64,000 nucleotides of DNA, taken from Neosynechococcus sphagnicola sy1. GTDB taxonomy: Bacteria; Cyanobacteriota; Cyanobacteriia; Neosynechococcales; Neosynechococcaceae. Of the stretch, positions 29,594 through 41,168 are shown one piece after another; position 1 is the stretch's first letter, and the number at the start of each line of letters is the position of its first letter. A program made the translations under genes and the position numbers. The notes beneath the pieces were generated by a model that made no database searches, had not been told where the DNA came from, and saw only the letters and a list, made by a program, of their open reading frames with translations. Location: positions 62,001 through 126,000 of the forward strand of contig NZ_JJML01000001.1 of NCBI RefSeq assembly GCF_000775285.1, given 5' to 3'.

Positions 29594-31010
29594 ATGCCCA
29601 AGGCACGAACCCGCTTTATTTGCGATGACTGTGGGGCTGAAACGCCCCAGTATTTTGGCAAGTGCCCCGCCTGCGGTGCCTGGGGAACCCTACAGGAGCA
29701 GGTGATATCGACGCTGCCAACCACGACCCAGCGATCGCCCTTGACGACCCGGCGATCGCCCAGCGTAGATCCCCTCCCCCGCTTGGCTCTGACGCTCTCT
29801 GAGATTGTTGATCATCCCCAAGCCCGACTGTCTTCAGGCTATACCGAATTGGATCGGGTGCTCGGGGGGGGGATTGTCCCCGGTTCGCTGGTGTTAGTAG
29901 GAGGTGACCCTGGGATTGGGAAATCCACCCTGCTCTTACAGGTGTCTCAACAGCTGTCCCAGCGCCATCGCGTCCTCTATGTCTGTGCCGAAGAGTCGGG
30001 GCAACAGGTGAAGCTGCGAGCCCAACGGCTACAAATTGAGTCACGGGGGGATGATTCAAGTCTAGCCGTGGCAGCCGCTAACCTCTACCTGTTACCGGAG
30101 ATCGACTTAGAGGCGATTCTTCAAGAGCTGGAGTCGCTGCGCCCCCAGGTGGGGGTGATCGACAGTATTCAGTCCCTGTACTGGAGTGCCCTCAGCTCGG
30201 CTCCTGGTTCCGTGGCCCAAGTGCGGGAATGTACCGCCGCGCTGATGCGATTTGCCAAGCAGCACCATGTTCCCCTGTTGATTGTGGGACATGTAACCAA
30301 GGATGGAGCGATCGCGGGGCCGAAGGTACTGGAGCACCTGGTGGATACGGTGCTCTATTTTGAAGGTGATCGCTTTGCCAGCCATCGGCTACTGCGATCG
30401 GTGAAGAATCGCTTTGGGGCCACCCACGAAATCGGCGTCTTTGAAATGGTGGATCAGGGCTTACGAGAAGTCCTCAACCCATCGGAATTATTCTTGGGCA
30501 GTCGGGATGAAGTCACATCTGGCACCGCCACCATTGTTGCCTGTGAGGGCACCCGTCCGATTGTGGTGGAATTGCAAGCCTTAGTCAGCCCCACCAGCTA
30601 TGGTTCCCCCCGGCGATCGGCAACGGGGATTGAATACAATCGCCTGCTACAAATTCTCGCCGTGCTCGAGAAACGCTTGGGCATTCCGCTGTCGAAACTG
30701 GATGCTTATGTTTCTTCCGCAGGGGGGTTTGAGTGTGGAAGAACCCGCCGCAGATTTAGGAGTGGCGATCGCGGTGGTTGCTAGCTTTCGCGATCGTGTG
30801 GTAAATCCGCGCACGGTGGTGATCGGAGAAGTTGGACTCGGGGGACAGATTCGCCCGGTGTCACAAATGGAGCTCCGGCTAAAGGAAGCAGCCAAACTGG
30901 GATTCCAACGGGCGATCGTTCCCAAGGGCACGAGCTATGCAACGGCAGAGCTAGAGTTGCTCCCCGTGGGGCGCGTCGTGGATGCGATCGCCCAGGCTCT
31001 AAATCCCTAG
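29594..31010 (+). CDS. radA: DNA repair protein RadA, frameshifted
   Basis: RecA-like ATPase that helps process recombination intermediates. The zinc finger is C10-x2-C13-x10-C24-x2-C27 in the N-terminus, Walker A is GGDPGIGKSTLLLQ, and the RadA-specific KNRFG motif appears in SVKNRFGATHEIG. The C-terminal Lon-protease-like domain continues in a second frame after a run of six G (30722-30727); five give SSAGGLSVEEPAADLG. Repaired length is 471 residues. I use the ATG at 29594; an in-frame TTG lies 15 bases before it. Divergent from rpaB. Confidence 0.94.
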
Positions 31011-31022
31011 GGTCAGGATTCT

Positions 31023-31499
31023 TTAGAACTTCTTCATCCCCCGAGCAGCAGGGTCAAAGGTACCATCCAGAATCGTTGTGCTGTCATAAAAGCTCATCTG
31101 AAGATCTGCACGCGTGACATCCACACCCAACAGATTTGCACCTCGGAGATTCGCCTTGGTCAGTTGGGCTTCCGTGAGGTTGGCCCGCCGAAGATTGGCT
31201 TTCACCAGTAAGGTCTGCACTAGGATCGCCTTAGTCAGGTTGGCCCGCTGGAGGTTGGCCCGTTGGAGATTCGCCGCCTTTAAGTCGGCTCCACTCAAAT
31301 CGGCCTTACTGAGATTGGCCGCGTCTAGATCAACCCCCTGGAGATCCATCCCCTTCAGATCGGCTCCACTGAGATCACAGCCCCGACATTGCCGTTGGGT
31401 TCTCAGTCGTTGGATGTCATTGGCATTGAAGGCATCTGCTACCGTCCCCCAGAGAGAGACGGATAACCACAGGGATAGGAGCATCAGCATCCGGTTCAT
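31023..31499 (-). CDS. Secreted pentapeptide-repeat protein
   Basis: The 158 residues start with a signal peptide (MNRMLMLLSLWLSVSLWG...ADA) and continue with about 16 tandem A(D/N)Lxx repeats (GADLKG, AANLSK, RANLTE and so on), which form a right-handed square beta-helix. A pair CRGC precedes the repeats and could form a disulfide. Likely periplasmic or lumenal; function unknown, as for most such cyanobacterial proteins. It follows pnp on the same strand after only 11 bases. Confidence 0.85.
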   Translation of the reverse strand: MNRMLMLLSLWLSVSLWGTVADAFNANDIQRLRTQRQCRGCDLSGADLKGMDLQGVDLDAANLSKADLSGADLKAANLQRANLQRANLTKAILVQTLLVKANLRRANLTEAQLTKANLRGANLLGVDVTRADLQMSFYDSTTILDGTFDPAARGMKKF

Positions 31500-31510
31500 A
31501 GCAGCAGGTC

Positions 31511-33667
31511 CTAGAGACTTGCCGCAAGTTCGCGGGCGGCGACGGCTTCATCGGGATGAATACCGAGACGGGTGAGATTGATGCGTCCTTTGCTGTCAAC
31601 TTCACGCACTTTGACGATCACCTCATCGTCCACCGCCACTTCATCCTCAACTTTTGCCCACCCGGTAGTCCGCCAACTGGGAAACTGTGAATCATCCCTT
31701 CCTTGCCCGGTAGGAATTCCACAAAGGCTCCAATCTGGATAATCCGGGTAATCCGACCAACATAGACATCTCCGGCATTCAGCTTCCGGGTCATCCCTTG
31801 AATAATACTGCGTGCCCGCTTGGCCTTCTCGCCATCTACGGCTGAGATGGTGACGATGCCCGTATCTTCAATGTCAATCTTCGCCCCTGTTTCTTCGGTA
31901 ATCCCCTTGATAGTCTTGCCACCGGGGCCAATAATCATGCCAATTTGATCCGGGTCAATCTTAATCGTTAGCAGGCGGGGGGTCATAGGGAGACATCTCT
32001 GGGCGCGGTTGGTCGATGGCGCTGAGCATCTTCTCCAGAATATGCATCCGTCCGGGTTTGGCCTGGTGAATCGCTTGGGCAATCACGGACAACGGCAAGC
32101 CCGTGAGCTTCATATCCAGTTGCAGGGCTGTGATGCCCGTATCGGTGCCAGCAACCTTAAAGTCCATGTCACCCAGGAAATCTTCAATACCCTGAATGTC
32201 AGTAAGAATACGGACTTCATCGCCTTCCTTAATCAACCCCATGGCGGCTCCACTGACGGGCTTTGTAATTGGAACCCCTGCATCCATGAGAGCCAGGGTC
32301 GATCCGCAGACCGAACCCATGGAGGTGGAGCCATTGGAAGAGAGCACCTCAGATACCACCCGAATCACGTAGGGAAAATCTGTCTGGGAGGGCAAGACCG
32401 GGATCAAGGCCCGCTCGGCTAGGGCTCCATGGCCGATTTCCCGCCGCCCCGGCGATCTCATGGGGCGGGTTTCCCCCACGGAGTAAGGGGGAAAATTATA
32501 GTGGTGAATATAGCGTTTTTGCTCATCTGGATGCAGGTCATCCAGTTCTTGGGCATCCCCCGGTGAACCCAGGGTGACCGCCGATAGCACCTGGGTCAAT
32601 CCTCGATTGAACAACCCACTGCCATGAACCCGTTTGGGTAAAATCTCCCAACCTGCGCTGAGATCGGCCGTACCTGATCCAGGGTGCGCCCATCTACCCG
32701 CCGTCCTTCATCTAGGATCTGGCGACGCATCAAGTTTTTGGTCAGATCCTTGAATTGATTCCCCAAGACCTTGGCGTTGGTGGTGGTTGCTAGGCGCACT
32801 GGATCGGTTTCCGGCAACTGGGCGATCGCTTGGGCAATTTCATCTTTAATTGCATCCAGTGCCGCATCCCGGACAGTTTTATCGGGTTCAAATTGTTTCA
32901 GCACCGCTTGAATTGGCTCCGTCGCCCGCTGCTGCAGGAAGGTTCCCAGAGGAGCATCGGCAACGGGTGGTGCCTCAAGGACAATTTCAATTCCCAGTTC
33001 CGCGATCAGATCTCGCTGCACTTGGATCAGATCCCGTACCACTTCGTAGCCAAAGTCAATCGCTTCAATGATGTCGGCTTCGGGTAACTGATTGGCACCC
33101 GCTTCCACCATGATCACGCCCTCCGGTGAACCCGCAATCACCAGATCCAGATCACCTGCCTCAATTTCGGCAAAGGTGGGGTTAATGATAAATTCATCTC
33201 CCACCAGCCCAACACGCACAGCTGCCATGGGGCCGTAGAAAGGAATTTTTGCCAGCAACACGGCCAGGGAGGCTCCCGTAACCGCTAGGATATCGGGGGG
33301 TACCTGTTCATCCATGGAGACGGTGGTAGCCACCACCTGAAGATCGTCTCGCAACCAGCTGGGGAAAAGGGGACGCAGGGGACGGTCAATCAGCCGCCCT
33401 GTCAGGATGGCTTTTTCAGGGGGCCGTCCTTCTCGCCGCAGAAACCCTCCGGGGAAGCGCCCCGCCGCATACATACGTTCTTCATAGTCAACGGTCAACG
33501 GTAAAAAACTCAATGCCTTCTCGGCCAGGGGCTCGTGTTGCGGCCACTAAAACAGCTGTATCCCCAGATTGAATGAGCACCGAACCACCAGCCTGGGGAG
33601 CTAGTAGACCAATTCTGAGTCGAATATCCCTTCCATCAATGGATATTGACTTGTCAATTTCTGCCAT
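31511..33667 (-). CDS. pnp: Polyribonucleotide nucleotidyltransferase, five frame breaks
   Basis: 3-prime to 5-prime exoribonuclease of RNA turnover. The parts are spread over several frames but in the right order: [18 protein letters not shown] start, [50 protein letters not shown], the second RNase PH core ([16 protein letters not shown]), the KH domain ([19 protein letters not shown]) and an S1 domain ending [21 protein letters not shown]. Suspect runs: six A at 33503-33508, one base missing near 32640-32652, six G at 31977-31982, AAA 31682-31684 and TTTT 31652-31655. Repaired length is 717 residues, as expected. Error-prone sequence rather than a pseudogene is likely. Confidence 0.9.
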
Positions 33668-34492
33668 GCAGGGTAGCATCCTTTTTCGGTTGTTCTCTTT
33701 TTTCTGTGTTCGATCGTAGCACTGATACACTAGTCCTGTGCTGGCTGAGTACCCCTGCCCTGGGATTGCTACCAGGGTTGTTGTTGCCCCATGACTGCTT
33801 TCCCAGACAGCCGCTGATTCAGCCCAGCAAGGGGTACAATAAACAGAGTTAGACCCTATAGAGATATCTCTCAGGTCATGCCCTGCTTCTGGATCAGTCG
33901 AGGGGGGCTAATTTTGGAGCTACCTGATCCAGTCTTATGAGTCCCATGGGTAGGGGAAGGCGGGTAAGTCAATATTTTCAGTTAAATCTGGATATCACTC
34001 CCAGTTTTCAATGTCTTCAAGCCAGTGATTCTGGCCGCAAGTTCATCCCCCAAGCGATGGTATGGCAGTTGGACGCTGAGTTCTCTGTCGGCATCAAATT
34101 AGCCTCATAAGTGATTGGATCTGAATTCAGTGCGAGATCGCCGCTACAGTCCCAGATTGCCCATTATTGACGTATTTGCCTTGCCAGGATGCTTGCAACA
34201 TCGGCGGTCGCAACCGACATCGCTCTTGCGATCGCTGGTGAGGCAGCGGTGGCTGAGGACACATCCATTGACAGCGGGTGGCGTTAACGACAGCAGTCTG
34301 CTTTTCCCCCATCCTCTGAACCTGCATCTAAGGCTGCGGTGTGGCATTCCGGCGTAGAAAGGCTCAGGGGCTATGGCGATAGCCATGACAGGCTTATGGG
34401 CTGGGTTGCCAGATCCCCCCACCGTTCATCCCAGTTCCATGAGGAACTTAGGGTGACTTTGACTACGTTTTAATTTCGTGTGAGATGTTTGC
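33668..34492. other. 825-base region without a supported gene
   Basis: Lies between divergent pnp and the helicase gene and must hold their promoters. An 80-codon frame at 34115-34357 has an unlikely composition (Arg, Leu and Pro rich) and an equally open antisense, so I do not call it. No tRNA, terminator or repeat was recognised. Confidence 0.35.
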
Positions 34493-37400
34493 ATGGCAGT
34501 TGTACATGGCAATTGGGTGGCACAGGGCTATCTATTCCTCTGGGGGGAAACCTGGCGCAGAGTCATGCCCACCCCGATCCCCGATACGGTGCAGCCCCAT
34601 CCCTTTGCGATGACGGTTCTAGAGTTAACCGACTGGTTGCAATTGCACCAACAACCCCAATCTTCCCTACCCCCCTGGCCACCAAATTGTGGCTTTACCA
34701 ACGGAAATGCCCCAGATCAAGACTCGAGTTCGCTCGGATCTGCTCGCCGTCCCGATTCATTCGGCGATCGCGACTGCCGAATGGCCTGAGGATACCTATC
34801 TCCACCTTTGGCAAGTCTTCGGACTGTGTCTAGAGCCATTGACTGCCCTGCAATTTCTCCATGGCCTGCCCCTCGGAGCTGTGACCCCAGACGCAACAGG
34901 TTGGGGCACGGATCTGCGATTCTGGTCCCACGTGGCTCGGTGGGGGCTGGACTTGCTGGCACGGGCAAAGGTGTTGCCACTTCTGGAACCAGGGGACAAC
35001 AACCACACCGCAGTAGCCCGTTGGCAACCCCTGCTCGATAGTGCGGTGGATCAAGCCCGCCTCCATAGTTTTGCACGGCTGATGCCCGTCAGTTGCCGTA
35101 CCTATCAATCTGCCATGGAGACGGGGGGAGGGTTCCTTGGCAATTGAACTCATCTGTGATCCCCATACCCTGCTCCTTGCCTTTCTCCGATCGGTGATCG
35201 AAACCCAGGTGCGAGCGGTGGTTGCCGATCTGCCGACCCCGAGTTTACCCACAAAAGCAGGAGGCCGCAGTCTAGCGCAACAATGGCTGCTGGCGTTGGG
35301 AACCCCCACGGGGGAACTGCGCCTAGAAACCCAGACCCTCTGCCCCTTGCAAACCGTCCTCACCACCTGGATTGCGCCCCTCCAGACCAACCAGCACCAC
35401 CAATTTCGCGCCTGCTTTGTCCTGCATCCGCCCCCCACAGACGTGGGGGGGGAGCCCATCCGATGACTGGACCCTGGAGTACTCTTTGCAAGCAGCAGAT
35501 GATCCAGAGATGCTGGTGCGTGCCACCACGATCTGGAATCACCCGGTGGAGCAGCTCACCTACCAGGGGCGACGGATTGAGCATCCCCAAGAAACACTCC
35601 TCATGGGTCTGGGGTTAGCTTCCCGACTGTTTCCGCCCATTGAACCAAGTTTAAAAACCCAGCGACCCCAAGGGTGCCGGCTCAATCCCTCCCAGGTCTA
35701 TGAGTTTATCAAGGCGGTTGTCTGGCGGTTACAGGATAGTGGCTTTGGGGTGATTCTGCCGCCTAGTTTAGTCAATCAGGAGCGGGGTGCAAACCGCTTA
35801 GGGCTGAAGATCAAGGCTGAGTCCTTCAGTCCCCAGGCCACCCAACGCTTAGGACTCCAGAGCCTCTTGAATTTCCAGTGGGAGTTATGCCTCGCCGGAC
35901 ACAGTCTTTCCAAGGCCGAGTTTGATCAGCTGGTGGCCTTGAAAACGCCCTTGGTGGAGATTCGCGGTGAATGGGTGGAACTACGACCCCAGGATATCCG
36001 AGCGGCCCAGGCTTTTTTTTGACAGTCGTCAGCATCAGAGATCGCTGTCCTTGGAAGAGGTGCTGCGAATCAGTACGGGGGATACCCAGGTGATTGAAAA
36101 GTTGCCCGTGGTCAGTTTCGCCGCCTCCGGGGTCGTCCAGGAGCTGCTCACGACCTTAACGGATAACCAAGCGATCGCAGAGATGCCCCCCCCGCAGCAC
36201 TTCCGGGGTGAGCTCCGCCCCTACCAGGCCAAGGGGGTGGGTTGGTTAGCCTTTTTGGAACGCTGGGGTCTGGGAGCCTGTCTCGCCGATGACATGGGGT
36301 TGGGCAAAACCATTGAAACCATTGCCTTTCTGTTGTATCTCCAGGAACAACACCCCCAGGAACAACCCACCCTACTGATCTGTCCCACCTCCGTGTTGGG
36401 GAACTGGGAGCGCGAAGTCCGTAAGTTTGCCCCCACCCTGAAAACCCTGGTACACCACGGCGACAAGCGGGCGAAGAGCAAAACCTTTACCAAGGCGGTG
36501 CAGAACCGAGATTTGGTGATTACCAGCTATGCCTTAGTGCCCCGTGACCTCAAAGAGCTGCAAAGTGTCACCTGGCAAGGGCTGATTTTGGACGAAGCCC
36601 AAAACATTAAGAACCCCGAGGCCAAGCAGGCACAGGCCGTGCGCCAACTCTCCTGCGGCTTTCGAGTGGCCCTCACCGGCACTCCCGTGGAAAATCGCCT
36701 CTCGGAGTTGTGGTCGATTTTAGATTTTCTCAATCCTGGGTATTTGGGGCCTCGTAATTTCTTTCAACGCCGCTTTGCCACTCCCATTGAGCGTTACGGG
36801 GACACCGCATCCTTACAAACCCTGCGATCGCTGGTTCAACCCTTTATTTTGCGCCGCCTCAAAACCGATCGGGAGATTATTCAAGACCTGCCGGACAAGC
36901 AGGAAATGGCGGTTTTCTGTGGCCTTTCCACTGAACAAGCCCAACTCTACCAGCAAATGGTTGAGCAGTCTTTGCGCCAGATTGACTCCGCCGAGGGCAT
37001 TCAGCGACGCGGGCTAATCCTGGGACTGCTGGTGAAGCTGAAGCAAATCTGCAATCACCCCGCTCAATTTTTGCAGGAAAAAACCGTAGGGGCTCCCCTC
37101 CGTTCTGGCAAGCTCCAACGTCTGGCAGAAATGCTGGAAGAGGTCTTGGCCGAGGGCGATCGCGCCTTGATTTTCACCCAATTTGCCGAATGGGGAAAGC
37201 TGCTGAAAGTCTACCTGGCGGAGCATTTCGATCGGGACACCCTCTTCCTCTACGGTGGCAGCTCCAAAAAACAGCGAGAAGAGATGGTCGATCGCTTCCA
37301 GCACGACCCCCAAGGGCCTAGACTCTTTATCCTGTCCTTGAAAGCTGGGGGGGTGGGACTCAACCTCACCCGCGCCAACCATGTGTTTCACTTTGACCGC

Positions 37401-37658
37401 TGGTGGAATCCGGCAGTGGAGAACCAGGCCACTGACCGTGTCTTCCGGATTGGTCAAACCCGAAATGTACAGGTACATAAGTTTGTGTGTACCGGCACCC
37501 TGGAGGAACGGATTCATGATCTGATTGAAAGCAAGAAGGCATTGGCAGCACAAGTCATTGGCACCGGAGAAGACTGGCTCACCGAATTAAACACTGACCA
37601 ACTGCGTCAGCTCTTATTGCTCGATCGCAGTGCCGTGATTGATGAGGAGAAAGGATGA
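34493..37658 (+). CDS. SNF2-family DEAD/DEAH helicase, four frame breaks
   Basis: Swi2/Snf2 ATPase of the bacterial type that remodels protein-nucleic acid complexes, about 1,053 residues when repaired. The N-terminal half ([19 protein letters not shown]...) matches the SNF2-associated region; the motor has [20 protein letters not shown] (Walker A), [11 protein letters not shown] (DEAQ), [10 protein letters not shown], and the C-terminal lobe [20 protein letters not shown] and [11 protein letters not shown]. Breaks are one extra base each at six C (34670-34675), six G (35123-35128), eight G (35445-35452) and eight T (36013-36020). The next gene, a SWIM zinc finger protein, overlaps by four bases, the usual pairing in cyanobacteria. 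Confidence 0.88.
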
Positions 37659-38488
37659 ACCATTACGACCAATCGACAAACCCTGAATGGTGGGTACAGG
37701 CATGGCTGGATCTGCTGGCTCGGTATCGCTTTAAGAAGCGCCTTGAACGTGCCCGTGACTACGCCAGACAGGGGAATGTTCTGGGCATTGAGTTCCAGGG
37801 AGCCAAGGTGCTGGCTACGGTCAGGGGGCGGGAACACCCTGAATACCAGGTGTCCCTATGGCTGGATACCTTTACCAATGAGCAATGGAACTATGTGATT
37901 GAGACCATGGGGCAGGAGGCGATTTTTTCGGCCAAGCTCCTAGCAGGGGAGATGCCCCAGAACATTGAAGCCGTTTTTGCAGCCAATGGGCTGAGTCTAT
38001 TTCCCTTTTCCCTGACCGAAATTCACAGTAAGTGCTCCTGTCCCGATCAGGCCAACCCCTGCAAGCACATTGGCGCGGTTTACTATCTGTTGGGCGATCG
38101 CTTCAGTGAAGATCCCTTTGTGCTGTTCCAATTGCGGGGACGTACCAAGGACCAGATTATTGAAGCCCTGCGGCAGCTACGCAGTCTTGCCAACCCCGAA
38201 TCCCCCGCGATCGCAGCCTCCCCGACGCCAGCGGTTGCCCCCCCTTGGCATCTGGCAGACTTTTGGCGCTATGACCAGCAGCTGGAATCATCTCTGGTGG
38301 TCATAGCGCCGCCACCCACCCCTGAAACAGTGCTTGATGTCCTGGGAAGCATCCCCCTGAAGCCAGAGATCACCGGGAACGCAGTTCCCATCCCCATCGC
38401 TACTCAGACGGTGATGGAACAGCTGCGCAAGATTTATCAAGCCGTCAGCCAACGGGCGGTACAATTGGCGATGACAAAGGAGAGTTAG
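37655..38488 (+). CDS. SWIM zinc finger protein, partner of the SNF2 helicase
   Basis: A 277-residue protein with a SWIM motif C-x-C-x7-C-x-H in [20 protein letters not shown] (about residues 125-144), a zinc-binding module for DNA or protein contact. The N-terminus [26 protein letters not shown] is typical of the cyanobacterial partner of Snf2 helicases. It overlaps the helicase stop (ATGA), so the two are translationally coupled and probably act in one complex. The C-terminal 90 residues are proline-rich and variable. Confidence 0.88.
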   Translation: MNHYDQSTNPEWWVQAWLDLLARYRFKKRLERARDYARQGNVLGIEFQGAKVLATVRGREHPEYQVSLWLDTFTNEQWNYVIETMGQEAIFSAKLLAGEMPQNIEAVFAANGLSLFPFSLTEIHSKCSCPDQANPCKHIGAVYYLLGDRFSEDPFVLFQLRGRTKDQIIEALRQLRSLANPESPAIAASPTPAVAPPWHLADFWRYDQQLESSLVVIAPPPTPETVLDVLGSIPLKPEITGNAVPIPIATQTVMEQLRKIYQAVSQRAVQLAMTKES

Positions 38489-38503
38489 AGAGTGCCTCCT
38501 TCC

Positions 38504-38671
38504 TCATTGGCCAAATTCCAGTCGCGCTTGCTCCACCAACGCCGCTGTCACAATGCCATCCGACTCCCGTGCCAGTTGCTCGATCCGTAACCGCGCCTGA
38601 GTCCGCACAAAAAAAGGAATATTTTTCATCTTGGCTTGGGCGGCGGCTGTCCACCTTAATTCATCCTCCAT
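38504..38671 (-). CDS. Small PCP_red-like protein, 55 residues
   Basis: A short gene found by reading the minus strand: [20 protein letters not shown], then [17 protein letters not shown], ending [15 protein letters not shown]. The pattern W-T-x-A-A...P-F-F-V-R...A-R...I-E...A-R matches the C-terminal domain of the light-independent protochlorophyllide reductase subunit ChlB (PCP_red family), which also occurs as a free small protein in cyanobacteria. A GGGAGG ribosome-binding site six bases before the ATG supports the start. Convergent with the SWIM gene and divergent from the next. Function as a stand-alone protein is unknown. Confidence 0.75.
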   Translation of the reverse strand: MEDELRWTAAAQAKMKNIPFFVRTQARLRIEQLARESDGIVTAALVEQARLEFGQ

Positions 38672-38811
38672 TTTCATCCTCCCGAATGCTGAATTGCCAG
38701 TGCAGGGCAGTCTCCCTTCCAGGATTTGATCGCCACCCCCCCGTTTCTCTGATTGGGGTGTGATAGCGTAGTGCCTGTAATATTTCCAGATTAAGGGAAA
38801 AGCTGCGGCTT

Positions 38812-39690
38812 ATGATGCAGCCAGACCTCCGACAACAGGCGAAACAGGGCGATGCTGCCGCGATCGCCCAATTGATGAACCGGGTGCTGCAACCCCAGGG
38901 GGTCAAGGCTCACGTTCGTTACCAAGGCGAGGAACTGCAAGTGATTCTGGAGGCAGATCAGGTACCTGACCAACGCTCCGGGGTGGCCTTTGTCCACCGG
39001 GGGCTGACACACCTCCAAATTCCCACCCTGAAGATTGCCGAGATCCAGGGGCGACAGATCCAGGGTAAGGCACCCCCATGGGCAGAGCGGATTGCCCTCC
39101 TGCCCCCTTCCTCAATGCCGTCAGAGCCGCAGTGGTTAACCCAAGGGCGATCGCACCTGCAACGCTGGGGACTTGCCGTCTCCACCGACACTCGACCTGA
39201 CCCCACCAAACTGGTATTCATGCTGGTGCTGGCGATCTATGGTTTCATGGGAGCCTGGAACCCGAGCTATGATGGCCCGTTTCAGTTTCTCCATGGGGTG
39301 AATTTATTCATTCATGAAGGGGGACACGTCCTGTTTATCCTGGGCGGTGAATTTCTCTATTTTCTGGGTGGCTCCCTGACGCAGATTCTCCTGCCACTGA
39401 TGTTTACAGGTTACTTTTTGATCCACCGTCAGCATTTTGCGTCCGCTGTCGCCCTCTTTTGGACGGCTCAGAACTTTATGGATGTCTCGGTTTACATCAA
39501 AGATGCACGGCTCCAGGCACTGCCCCTGCTGGGTGGCGAAAATGTCACCCATGACTGGAACTATCTCCTGGGGCAACTCCACCTCCTAGAACAGGATCTA
39601 CTGCTTGGAAGTCTTTGTTTTGCCATCGGTGTGCTGCTGTATCTGCTCTCAGTGATTGCAGGGTTCTACTACGCCCGCAGCAGTCAATAG
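38812..39690 (+). CDS. Membrane protein with HEGGH motif (putative metalloprotease-like)
   Basis: A 292-residue protein: a soluble N-terminal domain of about 120 residues, then about five hydrophobic segments. The second carries [15 protein letters not shown], an HExxH-like zinc site inside a membrane helix as in site-2 proteases, and a later segment has [12 protein letters not shown], where an aspartate could be the third ligand. These suggest an intramembrane metalloprotease fold, but the usual LDG motif is not evident, so I treat enzyme activity as inference. It ends inside the lipB gene tail (42-base convergent overlap). Confidence 0.7.
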   Translation: MMQPDLRQQAKQGDAAAIAQLMNRVLQPQGVKAHVRYQGEELQVILEADQVPDQRSGVAFVHRGLTHLQIPTLKIAEIQGRQIQGKAPPWAERIALLPPSSMPSEPQWLTQGRSHLQRWGLAVSTDTRPDPTKLVFMLVLAIYGFMGAWNPSYDGPFQFLHGVNLFIHEGGHVLFILGGEFLYFLGGSLTQILLPLMFTGYFLIHRQHFASAVALFWTAQNFMDVSVYIKDARLQALPLLGGENVTHDWNYLLGQLHLLEQDLLLGSLCFAIGVLLYLLSVIAGFYYARSSQ

Positions 39691-40372
39691 GTCAGAGGGA
39701 GCGGCGACCATTGACACCGCAAACACGTCGGCAAAGGCTGTGATCACCGCTGGCATTACCTCAGCCACCGTGATCCCTGGGAGGAACTGCGCTAAGCTGC
39801 CGACGGGCTGATTCACCAAGCCACAGGGCACAATCCACTGAAACCCGCTCATGTCAGGACAGACATTGAGAGCAAAGCCATGCATCGTGATCCAACGGCT
39901 GACCTTAATGCCAATGGCCGCAACTTTGTAACCTTCGAACCAAACCCCCGTCAACCCTGGAATGCGATTCCCCTTGAGCCCAAACTGGGACAGAACTTTG
40001 ATCACGACTGCCTCTAACTGCCGCAGGTACCAGTGCAGATCTTGCTGGTAACGGTTGAGGTTGAGGATCGGATAGCCTACGAGCTGTCCAGGGGTGTGAT
40101 AGGTAACTTCTACCCCCCCGCTCTACCCGCACCACTGTCTCCGATGACTGGGTTGGATCAAATTTCAAGAAATCGAGACTCGCTCCCTGTCCTAGGGTAT
40201 ACACTGACGGATGCTCTAGCAGTAGCAGCACATCCGCCAGTTCCGGATGCTGTCGCCGTTGAGCCACGAGATACTGCTGCCAGCTCCAAGCGATCGGGTA
40301 GGGAATCAGACCGGGGGTACTGAGGTAACAACGATGCCACGGGGGTTCAGAGGAGTCAAAAAAAGTAGACAC
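39649..40372 (-). CDS. lipB: Octanoyltransferase LipB, frameshifted
   Basis: Transfers octanoate from ACP to lipoyl domains. The N-terminal half has [19 protein letters not shown] and the substrate motif starting VRVERGG; the rest, TYHTPGQL through [20 protein letters not shown] and the catalytic region [16 protein letters not shown], lies in another frame. A run of seven C on the plus strand (40113-40119) with one too many explains the break; six give [19 protein letters not shown]. Repaired length is 240 residues. Its 3-prime end overlaps the HEGGH protein gene by 42 bases. Confidence 0.9.
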
Positions 40373-40532
40373 TACCGCAAATACAAGCGAGATTTAGCCC
40401 AACTTTGTCAGTAATTCCAGACCTATAATCAAGAATTATCAACGGATGCAAATGATTTTAAAGGGGTCTGTCGTGCAAAACACAAAGTGCTAGGGTGAAG
40501 GTATCACTCAGTGTTTGAGGGGAGGCAACTAA

Positions 40533-41168
40533 ATGAAGCTGGTTATCCAAGGCAAAAACATTGAAATCACCGATGCCATCCGTGAGTATGTCCATCAGAA
40601 AATTGAGAAAGCCGTCAACCACTTCCAAAACCTGACGACGGAGGTCGATGTGCATCTGTCCGTCGCTCGCAATCCTCGCATTAACCCCAAGCAAACAGCT
40701 GAGGTTACCATTTACGCAAATGGTAGCGTCATCCGTGCCGAGGAGAGCAGCGAGAACCTTTATGCCAGCATTGATCTGGTCGCCGACAAGATTTCCCGGC
40801 AACTTCGCAAGTACAAGGAGAAACGCAACGGCAAGAAACTTGCTGCTAAGACAGGCGAGGTGGTGGAGCAACGGACGGTCGATGCGACTCTGATCGGCGA
40901 TCGCACCCCCGAGTTACCCTCAGAGGTGGTTCGGACTAAATATTTCGCGATGCCTCCCATGAGCTTGGAAGAAGCCCTCGAACAGTTGGAGCTGGTTGAC
41001 CATGACTTCTACATGTTCCGTAATATGGAGACGGGGGAAATTAATGTCATCTATGAACGCAATCATGGCGGCTACGGTGTCATCCAACCCCGCAACGGAG
41101 TCCATGGTAAAAATGGCAAAACGCCCTTGACGGCAGTATCGGATGCCCCTAAAGCTGCCAAAGCTTAG
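40533..41168 (+). CDS. hpf: Long-form ribosome hibernation factor (HPF/LrtA)
   Basis: Dimerises and protects 70S ribosomes in the dark or at rest; the cyanobacterial version, LrtA, is light-repressed. The N-terminal domain [20 protein letters not shown]...[12 protein letters not shown] binds the 30S subunit; a basic linker ([17 protein letters not shown]) leads to the C-terminal dimer domain [20 protein letters not shown] and [20 protein letters not shown]. At 211 residues it is the long form. Divergent from lipB. A mRNA leader of unknown length precedes it. Confidence 0.94.
   Translation: MKLVIQGKNIEITDAIREYVHQKIEKAVNHFQNLTTEVDVHLSVARNPRINPKQTAEVTIYANGSVIRAEESSENLYASIDLVADKISRQLRKYKEKRNGKKLAAKTGEVVEQRTVDATLIGDRTPELPSEVVRTKYFAMPPMSLEEALEQLELVDHDFYMFRNMETGEINVIYERNHGGYGVIQPRNGVHGKNGKTPLTAVSDAPKAAKA

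Noticed and set aside
31114-31575. 153-codon plus-strand frame
   Set aside because: Antisense of the pentapeptide-repeat gene; its repeated Arg-Leu pattern mirrors those repeats.
34115-34357. 80-codon frame in the pnp-helicase gap
   Set aside because: Arg/Leu/Pro-rich, equally open on the opposite strand, no family recognised.
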